Assembly: GCF_018555685.1 (NCBI RefSeq)
Contig: NZ_JAFLWW010000001.1
Coordinates: 620,001-684,000 of the forward strand
Direction of reading: 5' to 3'
DNA from: Aminobacter anthyllidis
GTDB taxonomy: Bacteria; Pseudomonadota; Alphaproteobacteria; Rhizobiales; Rhizobiaceae
Length of the DNA: 64,000 nucleotides
Part shown: piece after piece, positions 27,812-35,302 of the stretch
How the letters are laid out: every line of letters begins with the position of its first letter
How positions within the stretch are numbered: the first letter of the stretch is position 1
Position numbers and translations under genes: made by a program
The notes under the pieces: generated by a model
Database searches by the model: none
What the model saw: the letters and a program-made list of their open reading frames with translations, nothing else
Told to the model about the DNA's origin: nothing

Positions 27812-28908
27812 TGCAGATCTGGAACCAGACCGGCTACGTCCACCAGTTCACCGTGGCCATGGACAAGGCTGCCCACGAATACATCGTCGTCGTGGTCAAG
27901 GGCACGTTCGACTTTCCCGAAACCCTGGGCGGGCCAGTGCGCAAGTCGGCCGAGCAGGTTCCGCTGGTTTTCGCCGACACGCAAACGGGCGAGCCTGGCT
28001 ATTCCGCGACTCTGTGGGAAACCGATTTTGCCTTCCGCAAACCCCGATGCGACGTCATCGCCAATGGCTGTGCCTACGCGCCCGGCGGCCGGCCGGCGGA
28101 ACGGGTGCCCGTTGGCATCAAGATCGGCAACTGGTCGAAACTCTTCGAGGTGGTGGGCCATCGCGAATGGCGAGCAATCGGCCCCGTCTTCACCGCGACC
28201 GCGCCGCAGCCCTTCCTGAGGCTGCCGATCAGCTACGACGTCGCCTGGGGCGGCGTCGACAAGCTGGACCCCGAGGACAAGATGCCGGGCGTCTACGCCG
28301 CCAATCCGGTCGGTACCGGCTGGTCGCGCACGAAGAACCAGCGCTTCATCCCGGGCCTGCGATTACCCAACACGCAGAAGGTCGACGAGGAAGTCCGCTC
28401 GCCCTTCGGCGACTACACGCCGATGAGCTTCGGGCCGATGGGTCGCGGCTGGCCCGGGCGCATCGAACATGGCGGCACTTACGACGACAACTGGACCAAG
28501 AACATCTTCCCGTTCCTGCCGCCTGACTTCGACGAACGCTACTTCCAGATGGCCCCGCCCGATCAGCAGATCGACCATCCCAGGGGCGGAGAAGAGGTGC
28601 AGCTGGTGAACCTGACGCCGGAGGGCCGGGTGAGCTTCAGGCTCCCACCAACTGGGCTCGAGATGACCCTGTTCAAGCATGGCGCCAAGAGCTTCGAGGG
28701 CGTGCTGTACCCCGACGCCATCCTTTTCGACCCGGAGAACCGTCGCTATCAACTGGCCTGGCGCGTCGCGCAGCGGATCGAACGCACGATCCTGGATTTT
28801 ACCGAATGCTGGGTCGGGCCACCTACCGAATCCATGTTGCGGGCGCGGGCTGCCGGCCGGACGTTCGTCCGCGCCGACGGGGTCGCACCAGAGGAAGAAG
28901 AGGCATGA
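27811..28908 (+). CDS. DUF2169-family effector-loading adaptor
   Basis: A 365-residue DUF2169 protein. It starts MQIWNQTGYVHQFTVAMDK and contains the family core ETDFAFRKPRCDVIANGCAY, LPISYDVAWGGVD, and the C-terminal YPDAILFDPENRRYQLAWR. DUF2169 proteins act as chaperone/adaptors that load PAAR-like effectors on VgrG; the Agrobacterium Atu3641-Tde2-VgrG2 system is a described example. Here the gene is coupled to tagF (TGATG) and to the next gene (ATGA), two genes upstream of a DUF4150 PAAR-like protein. Its client is therefore most likely that protein. Confidence 0.85.
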   Translation: MQIWNQTGYVHQFTVAMDKAAHEYIVVVVKGTFDFPETLGGPVRKSAEQVPLVFADTQTGEPGYSATLWETDFAFRKPRCDVIANGCAYAPGGRPAERVPVGIKIGNWSKLFEVVGHREWRAIGPVFTATAPQPFLRLPISYDVAWGGVDKLDPEDKMPGVYAANPVGTGWSRTKNQRFIPGLRLPNTQKVDEEVRSPFGDYTPMSFGPMGRGWPGRIEHGGTYDDNWTKNIFPFLPPDFDERYFQMAPPDQQIDHPRGGEEVQLVNLTPEGRVSFRLPPTGLEMTLFKHGAKSFEGVLYPDAILFDPENRRYQLAWRVAQRIERTILDFTECWVGPPTESMLRARAAGRTFVRADGVAPEEEEA

Positions 28909-29930
28909 CCGCAGGCGTCGCAATCATCTCGATTGGGATGGCCACGGCCGTCGGGCTCGGTGCGCCTTCGGCATGCGCCGCGATGCGCGCGCGCATAGAC
29001 GGTTTTCAGGAGACGCGCTTCAACGGCTCACCGGAGGGATGGCTGACCGGCGCGCCGGTGCCGCTGCCGCGCAACTGGATCGGCGAGAAGCGCATGGCGC
29101 ATCTGGCGGCAGGTGCCATCACCGAGGCGTTCGAAGGCGCACCGGAAGCGCGCGGCCAGACAGCACTTATTCTCTGCCTTCCCGAGGAAAGCCGCCCGGG
29201 CAGGCCCGTGCGCGACAACTCCGGCCTCCTCAGGCGGATCGGCGAAATCGTCAAGGTTGAGCCTCACAGCCGCTCCCGCACCGTGGCGCATGGGCGCCCG
29301 GCCGGGCATGTCGCATTTGATCATGCCCGCAGGCTGCTGGCATCCGGCGAAGTGCCCTATGTGATGATCGCCGGCGTCGACAGCTATCTGACCGCGCCGA
29401 CAGTTTCCCACTATCTCAAGGGACGCCGCCTGCTGACAGCCGATAACCCGAACGGTTTCATTCCCGGAGAGGCAGCCGCTGCCGTGTTGTGCACACGATC
29501 GAACGGCGGGACCTTCCAGCTTTTCGGCCTCGGTCTCTCCCGCGAAACAGCCTCGATCTACAACAAGGACGATCTGCCCCTGCGAGCAGATGGCATGACG
29601 GCCGCCTATGACGCGGCTTTTCGCGAAACCGGCATCGACATGAACCGGCTCGGCTATCGCATCTCCGACCTCGTAGGCGAGCAATACTGGTTCAAGCAGA
29701 CCGCACTTGCCTCGATCCGACTGCTGCGTGGCCGGCACGAATTCCAGGATTTGTGGTCGCCTGCGGAATCGCTTGGCAATATCGGCGCCGCAGCCGTTCC
29801 GATGATGGTGGGCATGGCCTGGACTGCGGCAGCAAAAGGCTACGCGGCGGGGAATCCGGTGCTCATAGAGGCTTCGTCGGATGACGGCGCGTGCGGCGCC
29901 GCGGTGTTTGCCACGAGGAGAGCGGTATGA
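28905..29930 (+). CDS. Ketosynthase-like protein lacking catalytic residues
   Basis: A 341-residue protein with a thiolase/beta-ketoacyl-synthase-like layout: GEVPYVMIAGVDSYLTAPT (about 148-166) resembles the KS 'AGG(V/T)(D/E)S' segment, and NPNGFIPGEAAAAVL (182-196) the 'xGFxxGEGA' segment. ESLGNIGAAAVPM (288-300) aligns with the KS 'xxIGHxxGAAG' motif with Asn in place of the catalytic His. No cysteine lies where the nucleophile is expected (around 127-137, VAHGRPAGHVAF). It is therefore probably not an enzyme. It is translationally coupled on both sides (ATGA overlaps) between the DUF2169 adaptor and the PAAR-like protein. A structural role in effector loading is inferred. Confidence 0.75.
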   Translation: MTAGVAIISIGMATAVGLGAPSACAAMRARIDGFQETRFNGSPEGWLTGAPVPLPRNWIGEKRMAHLAAGAITEAFEGAPEARGQTALILCLPEESRPGRPVRDNSGLLRRIGEIVKVEPHSRSRTVAHGRPAGHVAFDHARRLLASGEVPYVMIAGVDSYLTAPTVSHYLKGRRLLTADNPNGFIPGEAAAAVLCTRSNGGTFQLFGLGLSRETASIYNKDDLPLRADGMTAAYDAAFRETGIDMNRLGYRISDLVGEQYWFKQTALASIRLLRGRHEFQDLWSPAESLGNIGAAAVPMMVGMAWTAAAKGYAAGNPVLIEASSDDGACGAAVFATRRAV

Positions 29931-31009
29931 CCGTATATGCCAACGGTCTGGAGATAGCCTGCAAGGCGCAGGCCAACAAGATCATCGCCGCCTTCCCCTA
30001 TGTCTGCTTCACACCGCCTCAAACGCCCGCGACACCGCCCGGTGTACCGATCCCCTATCCTACGTTCAGCATGGATGACGACACTGACAGCGGCACCAGC
30101 ACGGTCAAGATCGGTGGCAAGACGATCACGCAGAAGAACAAGTCGTACTACACGAAATGTTCGGGCAACGAGGCCGGTTGCGCACCGAAGAAGAACATCA
30201 TCACCTCGGTGAACACGGGCAAGGAATACGCCCACGCCTGGTCCGGCAACGTCAAGATGGACGGCGAACCCATCAGCCGCTTCTCCGACATCGGTTCAAA
30301 TGACCACGCCTCGCCGACCGCTGGCGGACCGCCGATGCCGAACATCTCCAAGGCGACCGTGGCGACCTTCAAGTGCAGCATGTTGGAGATCAAGCCTTAC
30401 AACCAGCTGAAATGCCCGGAGGGATATGAGAAGGAGCACACGACGGAAGTACGCTTCTTCACCGCCAAGGGTGTGCGCGACCTCACCCTGGACTGCTGCC
30501 AGGCCTATGACGAAAGCAAGGCCCCGTGCATCTGCATGAAGGCGAAATGGGTTCCGGGCGAAGCTGCCAAGGCAAAGAAGGCTGGGGCCACCGGCAAAGT
30601 CATCGGCAAGGGGTCGAAGACGCCTCACAACCTCAAGACCCAGGAAGCGGCCAAGTGGATCAAGCTCAACCAGGAGGGCAAGCTCGGTGATTTCAACGAG
30701 AAATGCGCCAGGGCAACGGTCGACAACATGGATGACCCGAAAATTCCTGACGAAGTGAAGGATGCTGCCGCGGAGTGCCTCAGGAAAGCGAACCAGGACT
30801 ATCAGAAGAAGAGCATGGGCAAGGACGCGCAGGAGGTGAAGGACACGAAGCGCTGCGTCGACACCTGCCCCAAGGCAATCGACCAAGGCCGTCTCGCCGG
30901 AGTTGCCAAGAAGCGCTTGAAGAAGGAGGCCGTGAGCCTCGGAAAGGACCCGAAGAAGGTCGTCGTCAGGGCGTCCGACGTCGCCAAGTCTAAGAAGGAC
31001 TGCCCTTGA
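29927..31009 (+). CDS. DUF4150 PAAR-like protein with Cys/Lys-rich C-terminal extension, candidate T6SS effector
   Basis: A 360-residue protein. The first 130 or so residues form a DUF4150 PAAR-like tip domain (ACKAQANKIIAAFPYVCFTP, PPGVPIPYPTFSM, NKSYYTKCSGNEAGCAPKK, SRFSDIGSNDHAS), which should sharpen a VgrG spike. The remaining 230 residues are Lys-rich with more than ten cysteines (DCCQAY, PCICMK, RCVDTCPK, terminal KDCP) and match no toxin family I recognise. Export through the periplasm could allow disulfides. It sits downstream of DUF2169 and upstream of a beta-propeller gene that may encode immunity. The toxin role is an inference from architecture and position. Confidence 0.75.
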   Translation: MTVYANGLEIACKAQANKIIAAFPYVCFTPPQTPATPPGVPIPYPTFSMDDDTDSGTSTVKIGGKTITQKNKSYYTKCSGNEAGCAPKKNIITSVNTGKEYAHAWSGNVKMDGEPISRFSDIGSNDHASPTAGGPPMPNISKATVATFKCSMLEIKPYNQLKCPEGYEKEHTTEVRFFTAKGVRDLTLDCCQAYDESKAPCICMKAKWVPGEAAKAKKAGATGKVIGKGSKTPHNLKTQEAAKWIKLNQEGKLGDFNEKCARATVDNMDDPKIPDEVKDAAAECLRKANQDYQKKSMGKDAQEVKDTKRCVDTCPKAIDQGRLAGVAKKRLKKEAVSLGKDPKKVVVRASDVAKSKKDCP

Positions 31010-31053
31010 ACCGGATGATCTCCGCCTAGCCAACCGCCAGGGAGGCGTTAGCC

Positions 31054-31974
31054 ATGATCGGTAAGCTGAAGATGGACAAGGAAGAACTGGAAGACTTCGT
31101 CGAAGATGAGGACACCTCGATCGAGTGCCTTCAGGTCGCGCCGATGGGCAATGGCAAGGTGGCCATCCTGTTCCTGCTCGCGGACTCCGACTATGACACC
31201 ACGGTGTCAGTCATTTTCGTCGTCGACGACTTCAATCCAAAGACCGCAAAGGGCGTCCTGTTCACGTCCGAATGGCTGACGTCGTTGTCGGCGTCGCCCT
31301 CGGGCGAACTGTTTGCGCTCGAGGCGACCATCTGGATCTGGCGCTATGGCGGAAAGCAATGGACACGCGATCAGGTCGGCACCGAGAGTTTTCGCCAGGT
31401 CTGGGCCGCGGATGCGGGCGGCGCCATGATGGTCGGCTCTTCCGGCGGCGCGGTAAGGTTGGTCGGGGACGACTGGCATCCGATCACGCCGATCACCCAG
31501 GCTGAATATCTGGACATTCACGGCGACGCGAAACACGGCATTTGGGTTTGCGGAAAATCAGGATCGGTTCACAAGCTCGTGGGCTCGACATGGCAGCCCC
31601 TGGAACTCCATCGGCAGGAATTGTTCTATGGCATCGACGTCGCTGCGGACGGCACCATAAGGGTCGCCGGCGAAGACGGAACTTGCCTACGCATCGTCAA
31701 TGAAGAGGCGATCGAGATCGAACCGGCTGATGCCACCACCCACCTCGCCGTGCGGACCCTCAACGGCAAGGCCTATTGGGGCGACGAGGGTGGCATCGGC
31801 GTGGAGAAAGGCAACGCCATTGTGCCGCTGGAGGTGGAAACCGGCACTGCATCAGATATTCGGACCGACGGCGAGTATCTCTATGTAGCCGGGACCGACA
31901 GCGCCTGGCGCTTCGACGGCAAGAAATGGAAGTCGCTGTCGCTTGAGTACGACAACGGCTTCAAGCTCGCCTGA
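31054..31974 (+). CDS. Beta-propeller-like protein, candidate immunity protein
   Basis: A 306-residue acidic protein without a signal peptide. Repeating units such as GKSGSVHKLVGSTWQPLELH, GEDGTCLRIV and TDSAWRFDGKKWKSLSLEY indicate a WD/Kelch-like beta-propeller of five to six blades. It begins 45 bases after the cysteine-rich PAAR-like gene and is last in that transcript. T6SS effector genes are normally followed by their immunity gene, so cytoplasmic immunity is a reasonable guess. The acidic N-terminus (EELEDFVEDEDTS) could neutralise the basic effector C-terminus. No direct homologue of known function is recognised. Confidence 0.65.
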   Translation: MIGKLKMDKEELEDFVEDEDTSIECLQVAPMGNGKVAILFLLADSDYDTTVSVIFVVDDFNPKTAKGVLFTSEWLTSLSASPSGELFALEATIWIWRYGGKQWTRDQVGTESFRQVWAADAGGAMMVGSSGGAVRLVGDDWHPITPITQAEYLDIHGDAKHGIWVCGKSGSVHKLVGSTWQPLELHRQELFYGIDVAADGTIRVAGEDGTCLRIVNEEAIEIEPADATTHLAVRTLNGKAYWGDEGGIGVEKGNAIVPLEVETGTASDIRTDGEYLYVAGTDSAWRFDGKKWKSLSLEYDNGFKLA

Positions 31975-32004
31975 TTGAGGACCCTGGCGGCCTGGCGCCG
32001 AGGA

Positions 32005-32340
32005 TCAGACTCCGTTGACGCTGAGATAGGCTCGGACCTTGTCAAGGTCGAGTTCCTGGATCCTCTTCGGCGCACCGGTCTGCAGCATGCGGAGCACGAA
32101 CAGTTCCCCGGCCTCCGGATACTCGGCATAGATCTCCTCGGCGATCTCCCGTCCCGCCTCACCGGCAACGCGCAAACCGTCGATATGCGCATCCAGCCGC
32201 TCGACCAGCCGCGCCAGCCGCTCCTCGTCCATGTCAGGATTCTCGTCCGGGTGCAGCAGATGATGGTCGTAGACCGTCCACAGGAACGCTGCCATTTCCG
32301 CATGCTGCCGCACAATCTCGCGCAGGACGATCTTCGGCAT
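32005..32340 (-). CDS. Short TIGR02270-like protein
   Basis: A 111-residue protein (MPKIVLREIVRQHAEMAAFL, then LARLVERLDAHIDGLRVAGE) resembling the N-terminal part of TIGR02270 proteins, which I recall as T6SS-associated and around 400 residues long. The downstream HEAT-like part is missing: the stop lies only 30 bases before the opposing propeller gene. It may be a truncated gene or a short variant that kept the N-terminal module. Its start overlaps the DUF6484 stop by one base (TGATG), so it is translated with vgrG and DUF6484. No function is assigned. Confidence 0.65.
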   Translation of the reverse strand: MPKIVLREIVRQHAEMAAFLWTVYDHHLLHPDENPDMDEERLARLVERLDAHIDGLRVAGEAGREIAEEIYAEYPEAGELFVLRMLQTGAPKRIQELDLDKVRAYLSVNGV

Positions 32341-32765
32341 CAGTTTAGGTTTACAGAGCCGCCACGGATGCGGTTGGCCGCGCTGGCATGGCTGGTGACG
32401 TATGTGCCGCGAATGGTGATATGCCCATCCTTCTCCATGATGATTGTGGCCTTGCCGCAGCGCAGTTCCAGGCGCTCGCCGGCGACGATCTTGACCAATT
32501 CGCCGTCGCGAACGACCTGCGGCGTTTGTGACTTGCGTGCAGGCGCAACGATGCGGCCGACGATCAGCGGCCGGCCAGGATCGCCTTCCTCAAACAGCAG
32601 CGCCACCTCCGCGCCAATCATATCGGAGCTCATCTCGGTCAGACTGCGAGCCTGCGCCGCGGTCTCCTTGGCATTGCCCGGGAACACAACAAGCGGCGCC
32701 TCCCCGTCGAAGCCGAGGAAAATTCCGATCACAACCCCATCAATGCGCTTCACGGTCCTGGTCAT
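32340..32765 (-). CDS. DUF6484-like small spike-associated protein
   Basis: A 141-residue protein starting MTRTVKRIDGVVIGIFLGFD. The core has a gp5/VgrG OB-fold-like pattern (ALLFEEGDPGRPLIVGRIV, compare VDFIEGDPDQPIITGRVYN in VgrG). The end (ELRCGKATIIMEKDGHITIR) closely resembles the C-terminal repeat of the VgrG encoded upstream (ALKCGSASISMKKDGTITIE). It starts 12 bases after vgrG and probably adapts or caps the spike, or serves as a mini-VgrG. I recall DUF6484 proteins as T6SS neighbours without known biochemistry. Confidence 0.7.
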   Translation of the reverse strand: MTRTVKRIDGVVIGIFLGFDGEAPLVVFPGNAKETAAQARSLTEMSSDMIGAEVALLFEEGDPGRPLIVGRIVAPARKSQTPQVVRDGELVKIVAGERLELRCGKATIIMEKDGHITIRGTYVTSHASAANRIRGGSVNLN

Positions 32766-32776
32766 TGCTGCCGCCC

Positions 32777-35101
32777 TCAGTTCTGTTTGATCTCCGATCC
32801 CTTCATGGTGATATCGCTCGAAGCCTTTATGTTGATCTTGCCCGATCCCTTGATACTGATGTCCTTGCCTTCGATCGTGATCGTGCCATCCTTTTTCATC
32901 GAAATGCTCGCCGAGCCGCACTTCAGCGCAATGGCGTCGCCGGCCTCTATCAGGAACGTCTTGCCGACATTGATCTTTCCGTCCTCGCCGATCTGAACCA
33001 TGCTCGCCTTGGCGATCCGCAATTCGTAGGCGCCACCCACCTTGCTTCCGTCGTCGGCGGTGATTTCAGTGCGCCTTCCCTTGCCGACCTTCGATTTCTG
33101 GTCGCCGGCGATGTTGAAAGTCTGGTCCGCGCCGATCGTCACCTCCTGATTTGAGGCGATATTCCAACTATCCGCGGCACCGATCTGGTGGGTTTGTGCA
33201 GCACCCACGGTGACCGCGCGCGTTGACCCGATCGTGTTGGTCTGCGCGGACCCTACCGTGCGCGTCTCCGTGGCGCCGACCGTATCAACCCGCGCAGCGC
33301 CAACGGTGATCGCCTGGGCAATGGCGACAGTCTGTGCGTGGTTGGCGCCGATCGTCTCGGTCGAATTCGAGCCAATGCTGATGGTCTCGTTCGAGCCGAC
33401 GGTCAGCGACCGGTTCTTGCCCACCGTTTCCGTATCGTTCGAGCCGATATCAGTCGTCTGGTCGACGCCAACCTTGACAGTCTTGTTGTTGCCGACGTCC
33501 TCGTCGAGGTCGTGGCCGACGGAATGCTTGGCGTCGTGGTCGATGCGGTCGGACTGGTCGTGCTGGACCAGTTTGGTGCGGTCGTTCTTGACCAGAAGGT
33601 TGTGGTCCTTCTGGGCCTGGAAATTGACGAGCTCGGAACCAGTCTTGTCCTCGAACATCAACTCGTTGTAGCCGCCGCCTCCCTTTGATGAGTTCGACTT
33701 CCAGCCCGACTGCGTCGCATTTCCGGGCAAGCCATAAGGCGGCATCTGGGCGGCGTTGTAGACACGGCCTGTGATGATCGGCTGGTCCGGATCGCCTTCG
33801 ATGAAATCGACGATGACCTCCTGGCCGATGCGCGGGATCTGGATGAAGCCCCAGCCGCTGCCGGCCCAGGTCTGCGAAACGCGCACGAAACACGAACTGT
33901 CCTGGTCCTTCTTTCCCAGACGATCCCAGTGGAATTGCACCTTCACCCTGGCGTACTCGTCGGTAAAAATCTCCTCGCCCGACGGGCCGACGACGCGCGC
34001 CGTCTGTGGCCCGCGCATGATCGGACGCGGCGTGATCCGAGGCGGGCGATATGGCAGGCTGGTCGGCGCGACGCCGAGGACCACCGTGAAGTTTTCGCCC
34101 TCCGTCTGTATGCCGCTGCGGTAACCCGGATCGAACACCCGGTACTCGACGCTTAGCACCAGATACTCCTGGTTCTGGTCGTCGCGCGGAAAGCCGTCAA
34201 GCTTGAAGGTGCAGCCTGAAAACAGCCCGCGCACGGTACCCGCTGCGGCAATGCGCTGGTGCACGGCCTGCAGTTCCTCGCGGCGTACGCCGGCGATCTT
34301 GTCGCCGCGGCCGGTATCCAGATGGGCGCCGGGGTGGCGGTAGTTTTCCCCTGCTGCGAGTTTGTGGCCGAACGCCTGGTCGGACTTGGCCATCAGGCTG
34401 GCATCCGGCTTCTTGAAGTCGTAGTCGGTGTGGGTGTAGGCGCCGGGCCTGACAGAGCTACCGGGGATCCACTCGGTGATGTACTCGACGTCGCGGCGCG
34501 CGCCCTGCCCTTCGAAATGATACGGCACCTTCTCGTAACCCGGCGCCGGCTTGAGTTTGTTCATCGCGTCGGCAAGGATCAGCGTGTGCTCGCCGTCGCC
34601 ATGCTCGAAGAAATACATGATGCCTTCATGCTCAAGCAGGCGTTGCACGAAATCGAGGTCGGTTTCGTCATACTGGACGCAATAGTCGCGTGGCGGATAC
34701 GACCCTTGCAGCCGCTTTTCGAACTTCGCCGAGCCGTATTTCGAGAAAATCTTCTCGACGATCTCGACGACGCTCATGTTCTGGAAAATGCGGCAGTCCG
34801 TGGCCGTGCCGAGAAACCACATCCACGGACGGACCACGGCTTCGTAATACACTTGCCGGTCCTCGATGCGGGTCAGGCGGAAATCCGACACCAGGCCGCT
34901 GAACCAGCGTTTCGGATCGGACTCGCCCTCGACTGAGACGGCGCCGCCCAGCATCTTCAACGGATCGATATCAGGATCGCTGCTGACGAAGCCGACGGTG
35001 TAGGCAAAACAGCGGCTGACCTCGTCGCGACCGGTCAGATGGGTGAATGTCAACGTCTCGCCGAGCGGTGTCCGGACCACAGTCGCGCGATCGTTAGCCA
35101 T
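32777..35101 (-). CDS. vgrG: T6SS spike protein VgrG (TssI)
   Basis: The 774-residue trimeric spike. An N-terminal gp27-like region (to about 370) includes YCVQYDETDLDFVQRLLEHE and GIMYFFEH. A gp5-like OB domain follows (VKVQFHWDRLGKKDQDSSCF, RVSQTWAGSGWGF, GDPDQPIITGRVYN). The needle contains an exceptionally regular block of sixteen 8-residue V/I-G-x-x-x-x-x-T repeats, then ALKCGSASISMKKDGTITIE and a short Lys/Ser tail. There is no C-terminal toxin domain, so cargo must be non-covalent. It is the only vgrG in the window, divergent from tagH2 and heading an operon with DUF6484 and the TIGR02270-like gene. Confidence 0.96.
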   Translation of the reverse strand: MANDRATVVRTPLGETLTFTHLTGRDEVSRCFAYTVGFVSSDPDIDPLKMLGGAVSVEGESDPKRWFSGLVSDFRLTRIEDRQVYYEAVVRPWMWFLGTATDCRIFQNMSVVEIVEKIFSKYGSAKFEKRLQGSYPPRDYCVQYDETDLDFVQRLLEHEGIMYFFEHGDGEHTLILADAMNKLKPAPGYEKVPYHFEGQGARRDVEYITEWIPGSSVRPGAYTHTDYDFKKPDASLMAKSDQAFGHKLAAGENYRHPGAHLDTGRGDKIAGVRREELQAVHQRIAAAGTVRGLFSGCTFKLDGFPRDDQNQEYLVLSVEYRVFDPGYRSGIQTEGENFTVVLGVAPTSLPYRPPRITPRPIMRGPQTARVVGPSGEEIFTDEYARVKVQFHWDRLGKKDQDSSCFVRVSQTWAGSGWGFIQIPRIGQEVIVDFIEGDPDQPIITGRVYNAAQMPPYGLPGNATQSGWKSNSSKGGGGYNELMFEDKTGSELVNFQAQKDHNLLVKNDRTKLVQHDQSDRIDHDAKHSVGHDLDEDVGNNKTVKVGVDQTTDIGSNDTETVGKNRSLTVGSNETISIGSNSTETIGANHAQTVAIAQAITVGAARVDTVGATETRTVGSAQTNTIGSTRAVTVGAAQTHQIGAADSWNIASNQEVTIGADQTFNIAGDQKSKVGKGRRTEITADDGSKVGGAYELRIAKASMVQIGEDGKINVGKTFLIEAGDAIALKCGSASISMKKDGTITIEGKDISIKGSGKINIKASSDITMKGSEIKQN
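33090..33473 (-). repeat. Sixteen 24-base in-frame repeats inside vgrG
   Basis: The minus strand encodes sixteen consecutive 8-residue units, beginning VGVDQTTD, IGSNDTET, VGKNRSLT and ending IGADQTFN, IAGDQKSK. The period is 24 bases without indels. Units keep V/I at position 1, mostly G (some A) at position 2 and often T at position 8, while codons vary. This is protein-level beta-helix repetition rather than recent DNA duplication. Confidence 0.85.
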
Positions 35102-35302
35102 GGCGTCGTGCCTCTCCGCGGGGACGGCCGGACATCTGAGTTGAGCTTAGCACAAGTTTTTCAACCGGCCAAAGCCGGCACGGCGCAGGCGTCAAACCTG
35201 CCGCGCCCAAATGCCCTGTGCTGCGGTGGCAGCAAACTGCTAGAATAAAATAAGGAATTTGGACGAGGCTGCCGGAAACAGAGGTTTGGCGGACGAATTC
35301 GG

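Noticed and set aside
33090-33473. Repeated DNA as a CRISPR array
   Set aside because: The 24-base units are contiguous, degenerate at DNA level and in frame with vgrG; there are no spacers and no cas genes.
35225-35246. TGGCAGCAAACTGC as a sigma54 promoter upstream of tagH2
   Set aside because: The spacing between the GG and GC elements is one base too short, and sigma54 promoters tolerate little spacing change. No enhancer-binding regulator gene is in the locus.
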